Source: Pseudofrankia inefficax (GTDB lineage Bacteria > Actinomycetota > Actinomycetes > Frankiales > Frankiaceae). From it: DNA of 64,000 nucleotides. The notes under the pieces are model-generated. The model made no database searches. It was given only the letters and a program-made list of their open reading frames with translations, and was not told the origin of the DNA. The DNA is taken from positions 2,480,001 to 2,544,000 of the forward strand of contig NC_014666.1 in NCBI RefSeq assembly GCF_000166135.1, given 5' to 3'. Position numbers and translations under genes: made by a program. Shown here in pieces: positions 53,241 to 63,007 of this stretch (positions are counted from its first letter, which is position 1; each line of letters starts with the position of its first letter).

Positions 53241-54419
53241 ATGAGGGTCACGGTGCCGCGGGCGGAGTTCGCGGAGGCCGCGGGGTGGGTGGCCCGCCAT
53301 CTGCCCGCGCGGATGGCGCCGGGCATCGTGGCGATCGCCGGGATGCGGGTGGACGCGGGGGAGCGGCTGACCCTGTCCGCGTTCGACTACCAGGTCGCGG
53401 TGACCGCGACCGTCGAGGCGTCCGCCGCCGTGCCGGGTGGGGCCCTGGTGCCCGGCCGGCTGGTGGCGGACATCATGCGCAGCCTGCCCGACGAGACGGT
53501 GCGACTGTCCGTCGACGAGGGCTGGCTGCTCGTCCGCGCGGCCGGAGCCCACTACCGGGTGCCGATCCTGCCGCTGGAGGACTACCCGGCGCTGCCGACC
53601 TTCCCGCCGCCGGTCGGTGAGGTGGACACGCTCGGGTTCGCCGCGGCGGTCAACCAGGTCGTCCCGGCCGCCGCGCGTGACGAGACGTTCCCGGTCCTGA
53701 CCGCGCTGCGCCTCGAGCTCGCCGGCCGTGGCCTCACCCTGGTCGCGACCGACCGCTACCGGCTCGCGGTGCGCACCATCCCCTGGCAGCCCTCGGTACG
53801 GGACCCGGAGGCTGTCGCGCACGTCCCGGCCCGGCTGCTCGCCGAACTCGCCCGCATCCCGACCGCCGCGTCGCGGCTCGCGCTCGGCCTCGGCGCCGAC
53901 GACGACGGCGGCCCCCGGTTCGGGCTGTCGACCGGGGCGCGCCGCATCGTCGTCCGCCTCGTGGACGGGACGTTCCCGCACTACCGGCGGCTCTTCCCCG
54001 AGAGCGTCGGGCTCTGCGTCGGCGCACAGATCGCGCCGCTCGCCGCGGCCATCCGCCGCGTCGCCGTCGTCGCCCCGCGTACCGGTCCGGTGGTACGCCT
54101 GACGTTCTCGGCCGGCGTCCTCACGGCCGACGTCGGTCCGGACGCGGGCACCACCACGGCGGGCGACTCCGGCCCGCTCAGCCTCGCGGCGGCGACCGAC
54201 TCGGTGCCGATCGACTACGACGGGCCGGACCTGGTCGCCTGGTACAACCCCACCTACCTGCTCGACGGGCTCGGTGCCGTCGACGGCGACGAGGTGACCA
54301 TCGGCTTCGCGGCCTCCGACCCGGACGAGGCGGCCCGGCTGCCCGCGATCATCACCGGCAAGGACGACGACGGGTTCCGCTACGTCCTGATGCCGGTCGT
54401 CCGCAGCGAGGCCGGTTAG
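53241..54419 (+). CDS. DNA polymerase III beta-clamp (DnaN) paralogue
   Basis: A 392-residue sliding-clamp-like protein. The three-domain beta pattern is visible: MRVTVPRAEFAEAAGWVARHLPA at the start, FAAAVNQVVPAAARDETFPVLTALRLELAGRGLTLVATDRYRLAVR in the middle (the PVLTxxRxExxGxxLxLxATDRxRLAxR signature) and ending LMPVVR, like the LMPVRL clamp terminus. It is not flanked by dnaA, recF or gyrB, so it is likely a second clamp rather than the housekeeping gene; some actinobacteria carry such paralogues of unclear function. ATG 53241 is used; no strong ribosome site. It overlaps the convergent LysR gene by four bases. Confidence 0.88.
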   Translation: MRVTVPRAEFAEAAGWVARHLPARMAPGIVAIAGMRVDAGERLTLSAFDYQVAVTATVEASAAVPGGALVPGRLVADIMRSLPDETVRLSVDEGWLLVRAAGAHYRVPILPLEDYPALPTFPPPVGEVDTLGFAAAVNQVVPAAARDETFPVLTALRLELAGRGLTLVATDRYRLAVRTIPWQPSVRDPEAVAHVPARLLAELARIPTAASRLALGLGADDDGGPRFGLSTGARRIVVRLVDGTFPHYRRLFPESVGLCVGAQIAPLAAAIRRVAVVAPRTGPVVRLTFSAGVLTADVGPDAGTTTAGDSGPLSLAAATDSVPIDYDGPDLVAWYNPTYLLDGLGAVDGDEVTIGFAASDPDEAARLPAIITGKDDDGFRYVLMPVVRSEAG

Positions 54420-55447
54420 CTGGCCCGCGGAGTCGGTGGATCGGCGACCGCGCCCTCGAGACCAGGCTGGCGGTCGAGGCCCGCGGTCCACATGTGGCCG
54501 TCGGCGCCGCGCCGCACCCCCGGCGCCGGGCGGACGCCCGGCGGCAGCATGTCGGCCGCGGCGGCGTTGGCGACGAAGTCGACCAGCGTGGCCCGCAGCT
54601 CACGGGCCGCCCGCGGTGGCTCGACGTCGCGCCGGTGCGCCAGCCCGATCGTGCGGTGTAAACCGGGCGCGGCGAACGGCGTCGTCCGCAGCGGCTGCCG
54701 GAACGCGACCATGCTCGGGATCACGGCGATGCCCAGGCCCGCCATCACGAACCCGCAGACCGCGTCCATCTCGCCGCCCTCGATCGCGAACGTCGGCTCG
54801 AAGCCGGCCGCCCGGCAGGCGCCGACGGTGAAGTCGCGCAGGTCGTAGCCGCGGCGGAACATCACCAGCGGCCGGTCCCGGAGGTCCTCCACCGCCATCT
54901 GGGCGGTGCGCACCGGCGGCGGCCCGTCGGGGGAGGAGATGACGACGAGGTCCTCGCGCAGCAGCGGGGCGGTCGCGAGCGCCGGGTCGCTGCCCTGCAG
55001 CGGCAGGATGATCAGGGCGAGGTCGAGGGCGCCGACCGCGAGCTCGCCGACCAGGTCGCGCGAGCCGCCCTCCTCGACGAGCAGCTGGATGCCGGGATAA
55101 CGCTGCCGGAACAACCGCAGCACTTCGGGCAGCATGCCGGTGCACAGGCTCGGGGTGGCGCCGACCCGGACCGTTCCTCGCCGCAGATCGGTCAGTTCCT
55201 GAACCTCACGGCGAGCCATGTCGGCGTCCGCGAGGATCTTTCGGGCCAGCGGAAGGAGCGCTTCACCCGCCGCGGTGAGTGTGATATTCCCCCTAGCCCG
55301 GTTGAACAGGGGGCTGCCGAGCTCCGTCTCCAGGGCGCGGATTTGCGCGGAGAGTGATGGCTGGGCTACGTGAACGCGCGCGGCGGCCCTCGTGAAGTGC
55401 TTTGTCTCGGCCACGGCGACGAAGTAGGCCAGCTGCTGGAGCTGCAC
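54416..55447 (-). CDS. LysR family transcriptional regulator
   Basis: A 343-residue LysR regulator. The helix-turn-helix (LQQLAYFVAVAETKHFTRAAARVHVAQPSLSAQIRALETELGSPLFNRARGNITLTAAGEALLPLARKIL) occupies residues 3-72 and the rest is the ligand-binding domain (TVRVGATPSLCTGMLPEVLRLFRQRYPGIQLLVEEGG, AVGALDLALIILP). Start GTG 55447 gives the canonical MQLQQL-like N-terminus; a longer frame from 55501 is possible. It is divergent from sdhC, with a perfect 15-bp palindrome between them, so it may regulate the succinate dehydrogenase operon and itself. Confidence 0.92.
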   Translation of the reverse strand: MQLQQLAYFVAVAETKHFTRAAARVHVAQPSLSAQIRALETELGSPLFNRARGNITLTAAGEALLPLARKILADADMARREVQELTDLRRGTVRVGATPSLCTGMLPEVLRLFRQRYPGIQLLVEEGGSRDLVGELAVGALDLALIILPLQGSDPALATAPLLREDLVVISSPDGPPPVRTAQMAVEDLRDRPLVMFRRGYDLRDFTVGACRAAGFEPTFAIEGGEMDAVCGFVMAGLGIAVIPSMVAFRQPLRTTPFAAPGLHRTIGLAHRRDVEPPRAARELRATLVDFVANAAAADMLPPGVRPAPGVRRGADGHMWTAGLDRQPGLEGAVADPPTPRAS

Positions 55448-55456
55448 ACCCGCACC

Positions 55457-55471
55457 ATAGCCCTGGGCTAT
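55457..55471. promoter_or_regulatory. Perfect 15-bp palindrome (LysR-type box) between lysR and sdhC
   Basis: ATAGCCC-T-GGGCTAT at 55457-55471 fits the T-N11-A dyad of LysR-type recognition sites (T at 55458, A at 55470). It lies just 10 bases upstream of the LysR GTG and 60 bases upstream of the sdhC start. Confidence 0.65.
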
Positions 55472-55530
55472 TGAGACGAGCATCTTCATGTCTTGGACCA
55501 TTGGCTCGCGGCGCCCGTACGGTCGCCGCC

Positions 55531-56253
55531 GTGGCAGTAGAGACCGCGGCGACCCGGGTAGGTCGCCCCTCAGCCGTGACGGCCCTGTGGCGGTCGAACA
55601 TCGGCAAGAAGGCAGTCATGGCCACCACCGGCCTGCTCATGCTGCTCTTCCTCATTGTCCACATGTTGGGCAATCTCAAGATCTTCTTTGGGCGGACGGA
55701 CTTCGACGCTTACGCCGCCTGGCTGCGCACCATCGGCCACCCGATCCTGCACAACGCCTGGTATCTGTGGATCCAGCGGTTCGGCCTGGTCGTGATCGTC
55801 GTCCTGCACGCGGTCAGCGCCTACCAGCTGAGCAAGCGGGACCTGCAGGCCCGGCCCGCGAAGTACGCGCACCGGCTGCGCCCGACCGCGAGCTACGCGA
55901 CGAACACCATGCGGTTCGGCGGGATCATCCTCGGGCTGTTCATCATCTACCACATCCTCGACCTGACGGCGCTGGTCGCGAACCCGCACGGGGTCGAAGG
56001 AAAGCCCTACGACAACGTCGTCGCCGACTTCTCGCCGTCGCACTGGTACATCGCCGTGGCGTACATCGTCGCGATGCTGGCGCTGTGCCTGCACATCGCT
56101 CACGGCTTCTGGAGTGCCGCCCGCACGCTTGGCGCCGTCTCCAGTGCCAGCAAGGCGACCGCCTACAAGGCGACGGCCGGCGTGCTGGCGGCCGTGATCA
56201 CGCTCGGCTTCCTGTCTGTCCCGATCGCGGTCCTCGCAGGGCTGGTGAGGTAG
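55531..56253 (+). CDS. sdhC: Succinate dehydrogenase cytochrome b subunit
   Basis: A 240-residue membrane anchor. It has about five hydrophobic helices (AVMATTGLLMLLFLIVHMLGNL, WIQRFGLVVIVVLHAVSAYQL, GGIILGLFIIYHILDLTALV, WYIAVAYIVAMLALCLHIAHGFWSAARTLG, AGVLAAVITLGFLSVPIAVLAG) and haem-ligand histidines in HMLGN, LHAVSAYQL, YHILDL and LHIAHGF, as in the single-subunit Bacillus/actinobacterial type with two haems. This type donates electrons to menaquinone in succinate oxidation. GTG 55531. It is directly followed by sdhA (3 bases). Confidence 0.93.
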   Translation: MAVETAATRVGRPSAVTALWRSNIGKKAVMATTGLLMLLFLIVHMLGNLKIFFGRTDFDAYAAWLRTIGHPILHNAWYLWIQRFGLVVIVVLHAVSAYQLSKRDLQARPAKYAHRLRPTASYATNTMRFGGIILGLFIIYHILDLTALVANPHGVEGKPYDNVVADFSPSHWYIAVAYIVAMLALCLHIAHGFWSAARTLGAVSSASKATAYKATAGVLAAVITLGFLSVPIAVLAGLVR

Positions 56254-56256
56254 TCA

Positions 56257-58250
<1,994 letters not shown>

Positions 58251-58254
<4 letters not shown>

Positions 58255-59000
58255 AACTCACCCTGCGCATCTGGCGGCAGACCGGCCCGGAGGCCCCGGG
58301 CGAGCTCGTCGACTACCAGCTGGACGACGTCAGCCCTGACATGTCGTTCCTGGAGATGCTCGACGTCCTCAACGAGAAGCTCATCCTCGACGGGGCGATC
58401 CCGGTCACCTTCGACCACGACTGTCGCGAGGGCATCTGCGGCTCCTGCGGCATGGTGGTCAACGGTGCCCCGCACGGCCCGCAGACCCTGACCACGACCT
58501 GTCAGCTGCACATGCGCTCGTTCTCCGACGGCGACACGATCGTGGTCGAGCCGTGGCGGTCGGCGGCGTTCCCCGTGGTCAAGGACCTGATGGTCGACCG
58601 GTCGGCGTTCGACCGGATCATCCAGTCCGGCGGCTACGTCAGCGTCTCCACCGGCGCTGCCCCGGAGGCGCACTCCCAGCTGGTGCCGAAGCCGGACGCG
58701 GACCTCGCGTTCGAGAACGCGGAGTGCATCGGCTGCGGCGCCTGCGTCGCCGCCTGCCCGAACGGGTCGTCGATGCTGTTCGTCTCGGCGAAGATCTCGC
58801 ACCTCAACGTGCTGCCCCAGGGCCAGCCGGAGCGGGCGAGCCGGGTGCTGAACATGGTCGAGCAGATGGACGCCGAGGGCTTCGGCGGCTGCACGAACAC
58901 CGGCGAGTGCACGAACGCGTGCCCCAAGGGCATCCCGCAGTCGAGCATCGCCCGGCTGAACAAGGAGTTCCTGCGCGCCTCCCTCACGGGCAAGCGCTAG
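58251..59000 (+). CDS. sdhB: Succinate dehydrogenase iron-sulfur subunit
   Basis: A 249-residue electron-transfer subunit. The 2Fe-2S cysteines are C58, C63, C66 and C84 ([11 protein letters not shown] and TTTCQL), the 4Fe-4S and 3Fe-4S motifs are [14 protein letters not shown] and [16 protein letters not shown]. The sequence is complete. ATG 58251 overlaps the sdhA stop. With sdhCA it forms the membrane-bound complex II; a strong hairpin follows 48 bases after the stop. Confidence 0.96.
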
Positions 59001-59047
59001 TCCCGCACCGCGCCGGGACCGCACAGGTCCTGGCGCCCGCGCGACAC

Positions 59048-59085
59048 ACCGGCTGGGCCGGGTCCTCGGACCTGGCCCAGCCGGT
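59048..59085 (+). terminator. Hairpin terminator after sdhB
   Basis: ACCGGCTGGGCC (59048-59059) pairs with GGCCCAGCCGGT (59074-59085), and the inner GGTCC/GGACC (59061-59065, 59068-59072) pairs too, giving a 17-pair interrupted stem 48 bases past the sdhB stop. No U-run follows. It probably ends the sdhCAB transcript. Confidence 0.8.
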
Positions 59086-59141
59086 CTGCGTTGGAGGCTC
59101 CGCCGTAGCCCGATGTGCTGGTCCCGGTGGGCTCGGGCGGG

Positions 59142-59780
59142 TCAGGCCTCGACGTGGTCGGTGGCGCCCGGCGTCGGCCGTCCGGTCAGTGCCGGGACGG
59201 ACGCCTCCAGCAGCAGGCGGGACTCGCCCGGGCCCAGGTAGTTCTCCACCTCGCGCAGCAGGGTGAAACCCAGCTTGCGGTAGAGGCCGACGGCCGCCTC
59301 GTTCTCGCCGTCGACGGTCAGCCGGACCCGGTCCACCCGGTGGGTGGCCAGCCGCTCGAACGAGGCCCGCATCAGGCGCTCGCCGTAGCCGCGGCCACGC
59401 GCCGCCGGCTCCACGCCGAGCCCGAGAATCCAGCCGAGCCCGGCGACCGACCCGGTGACCCCGAACGAGTAGCCGCGCAACACCCCGTGCTCCTCCAGCA
59501 CCAGCAGGTCGTCCTGGTGCACGTCGGACAGCTGGCGCAGCACGAAGAACGGGTAGGCGAGGCTCCCGAAGATCTTCTGGTCCAGCTCGGCGACCACGGT
59601 GATCTCGCTCGGCCGCAGCGCCCGGATCTGGGATGGCGGCGCCCAGGCCACCCGCCCACCCGTGGGAGGGGGCGCCTTCCTATGGTCCGGCTGTGGCCCG
59701 TCCGGCCCACCACGGGCGCGTGCCGGGCCGCGGCCGGCTCCGTCCTGAGGCTGCCCCGTCCAACTACTCAGTCTGTCCAT
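59142..59780 (-). CDS. GNAT family N-acetyltransferase
   Basis: A 212-residue acetyltransferase. After a 45-residue Pro/Gly-rich start, residues 50-205 form one GNAT domain: RALRPSEITVVAELDQKIFGSLAYPFFVLRQLSDVHQDDLLVLEEHGVLRGYSFGVTG, then GLGVEPAARGRGYGERLMRASFERL (acetyl-CoA loop R-G-x-G-x-G) and VDGENEAAVGLYRKLGFTLLREVENYLGPGE (motif B). It is a RimI-like layout; substrate unknown. ATG 59780 starts the frame; later starts inside the Pro/Gly-rich region are possible. Confidence 0.84.
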   Translation of the reverse strand: MDRLSSWTGQPQDGAGRGPARARGGPDGPQPDHRKAPPPTGGRVAWAPPSQIRALRPSEITVVAELDQKIFGSLAYPFFVLRQLSDVHQDDLLVLEEHGVLRGYSFGVTGSVAGLGWILGLGVEPAARGRGYGERLMRASFERLATHRVDRVRLTVDGENEAAVGLYRKLGFTLLREVENYLGPGESRLLLEASVPALTGRPTPGATDHVEA

Positions 59781-60282
59781 TGCGCGGTGTCCCGTTCCCT
59801 GCCGACGGCCGAGCTGCCCAGCCGATCACGGTGATCGGCGTGTTACGTACCGTTCCCGGTGCTGGGGTCATCATGAGGCAGATGTCGATTGTGTTTCGGC
59901 GATCCGCAAAATTCGCTAACCGAGCTGACGGCGGCCGGCGGTGTCAAAACGTGCCTGACCTGCTGCCGGGGGTCGATCCGGGCTATGCAAGAATGACCCA
60001 ATCCGGTCGCCCAGAGCGGTGGTCGGCGTGGTCGGTGGCGTTGGGGCATGGGGGGATGTCATCCTGACACCATCAGGATCCAAAATCGTGACCGTCCGTG
60101 CACAACACGCGTAGCCTGTTGACGTAGCCTGGGTTGTACGGCCACCGCCGGAAGCCGGGGTGTCGCCCGGAGTCTGCTCCAACTCCGCCGTGGTCCGTGG
60201 CGCACTCCCCGCCGGCGGACCTGTTCGTGAAGCGGCGCATGTCAGCTGATCCCTGTCCCCGCAAAACGAGAAGGCAGTTCCC
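59781..60282. other. Region upstream of the SCO2525-like gene
   Basis: A 500-base stretch between the divergent acetyltransferase and the methyltransferase, less GC-rich than its surroundings. It contains a perfect hairpin ATCCTGA-CACCA-TCAGGAT (60061-60079) and two GTAGCCTG boxes (60111-60118, 60124-60131). The promoter of the cassette probably lies here. A 64-codon frame (59873-60067) is not supported as a gene. Confidence 0.55.
60061..60079. promoter_or_regulatory. Perfect 7-bp inverted repeat upstream of the SCO2525-like operon
   Basis: ATCCTGA (60061-60067), CACCA, TCAGGAT (60073-60079), about 205 bases upstream of the methyltransferase start, followed by two GTAGCCTG boxes. Could be an operator or a transcript hairpin; the evidence is structural only. 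Confidence 0.35.
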
Positions 60283-61140
60283 ATGTCCACAACGGCGCGA
60301 AGCTCGTCCAACGGTCCCGCACGGCCCGCGGAGCGGACAAGCGGCGCCCTGCCGGAGCAGGAGCGGCGCCACTCCGAGCGAGCGGGCGACCTCCTCGGTA
60401 ATGCCGACTTTCAGTGGGACCGGTTCGACCCGACCGCCTATGTCGACCACAACTACAAGACGTTGCGCGCCGACGACCAGCAGATTCTCGAACGGGTGCG
60501 GGACCATTTCGCCACCCACTTCGCGGCGCGCGGTGAGGACCCGCGGGATTCCGGTCTCGTCGGCGCCGATCTCGGCGCTGGGCCGAACCTCTACCCCGCT
60601 CTCGCCATGCTGCCCTGGGTCGACCATCTGGAACTCGTCGAGTACTCACCCAGCAACTGCGAATGGCTGCGCGGAGAGGTCAAGGAGTTCGGCCGGAGCT
60701 GGGATCCCTTCTGGGAGCTGCTGACCCGGCGGCCCGCGTACGCCGCGGTGGCCGACCCGAGGGCGGAGCTGGCCCGGGTGACCTCGGTGGTGCAGGGCAG
60801 CCTGTTCGACCGCCGTCACGAGCGCTGGGACCTGGCGACGATGTTCTTCGTCGCCGAGTCGATCTCGTCTCGCCGGCAGGAGTTCGCGGCCGCCGTCGAC
60901 GGGTTCGTCGACGCGCTGCGCCCCGGCGCGCCATTCGCCGCGGCCTTCATGGAGAGGTCGACGGGCTACGAGGTCGGCACCGAGCACTTCCCCGCGGTGC
61001 CGGTGAGCCTGGAGGACGTCAGGACCCGGCTCTCGGCCCGGACCGAGGTGGTTGTGGAAAGAATCGCGCTGGCGGACAATCCGCTTCGCGAGGGCTACAC
61101 CGGAATGATCGTCGCGCTCGGCACAAAGACCGCTCGGTAG
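60283..61140 (+). CDS. SCO2525-like SAM-dependent methyltransferase (NNMT/PNMT-like)
   Basis: A 285-residue class I methyltransferase. After 35 polar residues, WDRFDPTAYVDHNYKTLRADDQQILERVRDHF leads to the SAM-binding motif GADLGAGPNLYPAL (residues about 92-105), then LELVEYSPSNCEWLR (motif with acidic residue after strand 2) and LATMFFVAESISSRRQEFAAAVDGFVDALRPGAPFAAAFMERSTGYEVG. The YxDxxYxxLRxDD / DLGAGxNLYP combination is like nicotinamide- and phenylethanolamine-N-methyltransferases. I recall this as the family named after S. coelicolor SCO2525. Substrate unknown. It leads a same-strand set with the next two genes (19- and 3-base gaps). Confidence 0.88.
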   Translation: MSTTARSSSNGPARPAERTSGALPEQERRHSERAGDLLGNADFQWDRFDPTAYVDHNYKTLRADDQQILERVRDHFATHFAARGEDPRDSGLVGADLGAGPNLYPALAMLPWVDHLELVEYSPSNCEWLRGEVKEFGRSWDPFWELLTRRPAYAAVADPRAELARVTSVVQGSLFDRRHERWDLATMFFVAESISSRRQEFAAAVDGFVDALRPGAPFAAAFMERSTGYEVGTEHFPAVPVSLEDVRTRLSARTEVVVERIALADNPLREGYTGMIVALGTKTAR

Positions 61141-61159
61141 CAGGGGAAAGGCCAGGACA

Positions 61160-63004
61160 GTGCGGGTAGAACCGCGGCAGCGCCTGCTGGAGCTGTGGAA
61201 AGCGGCTGCCGAGTACTCCTATGAGGCACCCAAGTGGCAATGGGGCGGCCGAGACGCGGAGAACTCCATCAGCGACGCGGAGCAGCTGCTCTGCCTGATG
61301 TATCCGGCGTCCATCGTCGACGGTTTCCGGCTTGACCAGCCGGACCACACCGCGTCGGACGTGCTGGAGGCGTTAACCACGCTCGGCGACTCGGTCGAGA
61401 TCCCGAAGATGCTGGTCCGCCGGCTGGGCGAGTACCTGGAGCGGTACACCAATGCGGACGGGACCCCGACCTTCGCGGGAGGCAGCTACTTCCGGTCCCG
61501 CAACTCCAGCGAAGCACTGACCGCGCATCAGCGCTCGCTGGACGTGGTCGACTCGTTCTCCATGTCGATCACCCTGATGCTCGCGGCGATCGGTTTCGTC
61601 CGCGGCTTCCGCGCCACCGTCCGGCGCGGCCGGCTGCTCGACGAACTGCGGGCCGTGGAGGAGGCGGCGAGCCTGCGGCTGACCGCCGCGATGGTCGGCC
61701 TGATGCGCAGCTTCTCCATCCAGGCCTTCCCGGCCGGCTCGGAACAGGGCGAGGCGCTCGTCCGAACCGCGAACCAGGCCGGAGTGCCGCAGTCCGAGCT
61801 GGAGCGGGACCTGCGCAACGCGCTTCGGCAGGTACGAGCCGGCCTGCGCGACCTGAACGTCGGCTCGGGCCGTGGCGAGGTGCTCGACAACGACAACCTG
61901 CTGTTCGAGTGCGGCTGGTCCTGGGGTGTGATCGCAGGCTCGCCGGCCGTCGACGTCCTGGAGACACTGCGCCCCTCGATCGCGCAGCCGGAGGGCGTCG
62001 CCGAGGACCGTCCGTTCCTGTACTTCACGGTGACCGCTCTCGACGGCCTTGAGGACCTCTTCTCGGCGCGCACCCAGATTCTCAACCTGCTCAACGACGA
62101 GCAGCAACGCATCGCGCGGCTGCTGCAGCTGAGGTGGGAGCTGACCCAGCGCTACTGGGGAACGGTCGCCATGTTCGGCGCCGGCCGCTGGCCGCTGGAG
62201 GACATCCCGTGGCGGACCACCGACGGCCGCGAGTCCGACTACTACTCGGTCCTGGTGTCCTCCGTCGTCTCCTCTGAGCTGATCCGCCGCCGGGCAGTCG
62301 ACTCCGAGCTCGGCCGTGTCGGTGAGATCCTGCGCGAGCTCGCCGGCCGTGGCCGCGTCACCCGGCGCGCGGTCACCGACGACCCCGCCATCGACCTGCA
62401 CGTCTCCGGCGTCGAGCTCAACCTCTACGGCGCGGAGGAGTTCGGCCCGCAGGTCGTCTGGCCGGTGACGGACTTCTCGACCGCCCTGCTCAAGCGCTCC
62501 ACCAGGCTGGCCACCGTCGCCCGCGGCACCGACCTGCGCAACCGGCTGCTCGACCTGTCCGACGACGTGTGGGACCACCTGGCGGTCCGGCGCATCGCCG
62601 GTGGTCCCGGCTCCGGGCTGTGGGACGACCCGGCTCAGGCGTTCTCGGGGGTGGAGAGCCATCACGAGCTGCCGTCCTGGTACCTGACCGAGCGAGTCGC
62701 CGAGTGCCTGTGTGTCTCCGCCGGCGCGGTCGAGGCGGAGCCGCTGCGCGGGCCGGGCCTGGTCGCCGACTGTCAGGACCTGCTCAACGAGGCCGACCAC
62801 CTCTACAACCAGGAACTGCTCTTCGGCTCGATGACGGCCGGGCAGGCGATGCTCAACGAGCTGGAGCTGATCGGTGACCAGCTCGACCGGGCCAAGGAGC
62901 TGAGCACGAACCGGCCGGGTACCGCCATCGCGATCCTGAACCAGGTTCTCCTGGAGATCGACCGCCTGGTCGTCGCCCGGCGCCGGGTCACCAGGAGCGG
63001 CTGA
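61160..63004 (+). CDS. SCO2524-like protein of unknown function
   Basis: A 614-residue protein with no motif I can name. It is mainly helical by eye: EPRQRLLELWKAAAEYSYEAPKWQWGGRDAENSISDAEQLLCLMYPASIVDGFRLDQPD at the start, a long middle with DELRAVEEAASLRLTAAMVGLMRSFSIQAF and a region near RLLQLRWELTQRYWGTVAMFGAGRWPLEDIPWRTTDGRESDYYSVLVSSVVSSELIRRRA, and an end with NEADHLYNQELLFGSMTAGQAMLNELELIGDQLDRAKEL. No signal peptide or membrane segment is evident. From order and length, I identify it with the S. coelicolor SCO2524 family. Codon 72 is TTA (61373-61375). GTG start, AGG four bases upstream. Confidence 0.85.
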   Translation: MRVEPRQRLLELWKAAAEYSYEAPKWQWGGRDAENSISDAEQLLCLMYPASIVDGFRLDQPDHTASDVLEALTTLGDSVEIPKMLVRRLGEYLERYTNADGTPTFAGGSYFRSRNSSEALTAHQRSLDVVDSFSMSITLMLAAIGFVRGFRATVRRGRLLDELRAVEEAASLRLTAAMVGLMRSFSIQAFPAGSEQGEALVRTANQAGVPQSELERDLRNALRQVRAGLRDLNVGSGRGEVLDNDNLLFECGWSWGVIAGSPAVDVLETLRPSIAQPEGVAEDRPFLYFTVTALDGLEDLFSARTQILNLLNDEQQRIARLLQLRWELTQRYWGTVAMFGAGRWPLEDIPWRTTDGRESDYYSVLVSSVVSSELIRRRAVDSELGRVGEILRELAGRGRVTRRAVTDDPAIDLHVSGVELNLYGAEEFGPQVVWPVTDFSTALLKRSTRLATVARGTDLRNRLLDLSDDVWDHLAVRRIAGGPGSGLWDDPAQAFSGVESHHELPSWYLTERVAECLCVSAGAVEAEPLRGPGLVADCQDLLNEADHLYNQELLFGSMTAGQAMLNELELIGDQLDRAKELSTNRPGTAIAILNQVLLEIDRLVVARRRVTRSG

Positions 63005-63007
63005 CGC

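Noticed and set aside
59873-60067. A 64-codon frame (MRQMSIVFRR...) upstream of the SCO2525-like gene
   Set aside because: No clear ribosome site, poor codon bias and no recognisable sequence; the region more likely holds promoter elements.
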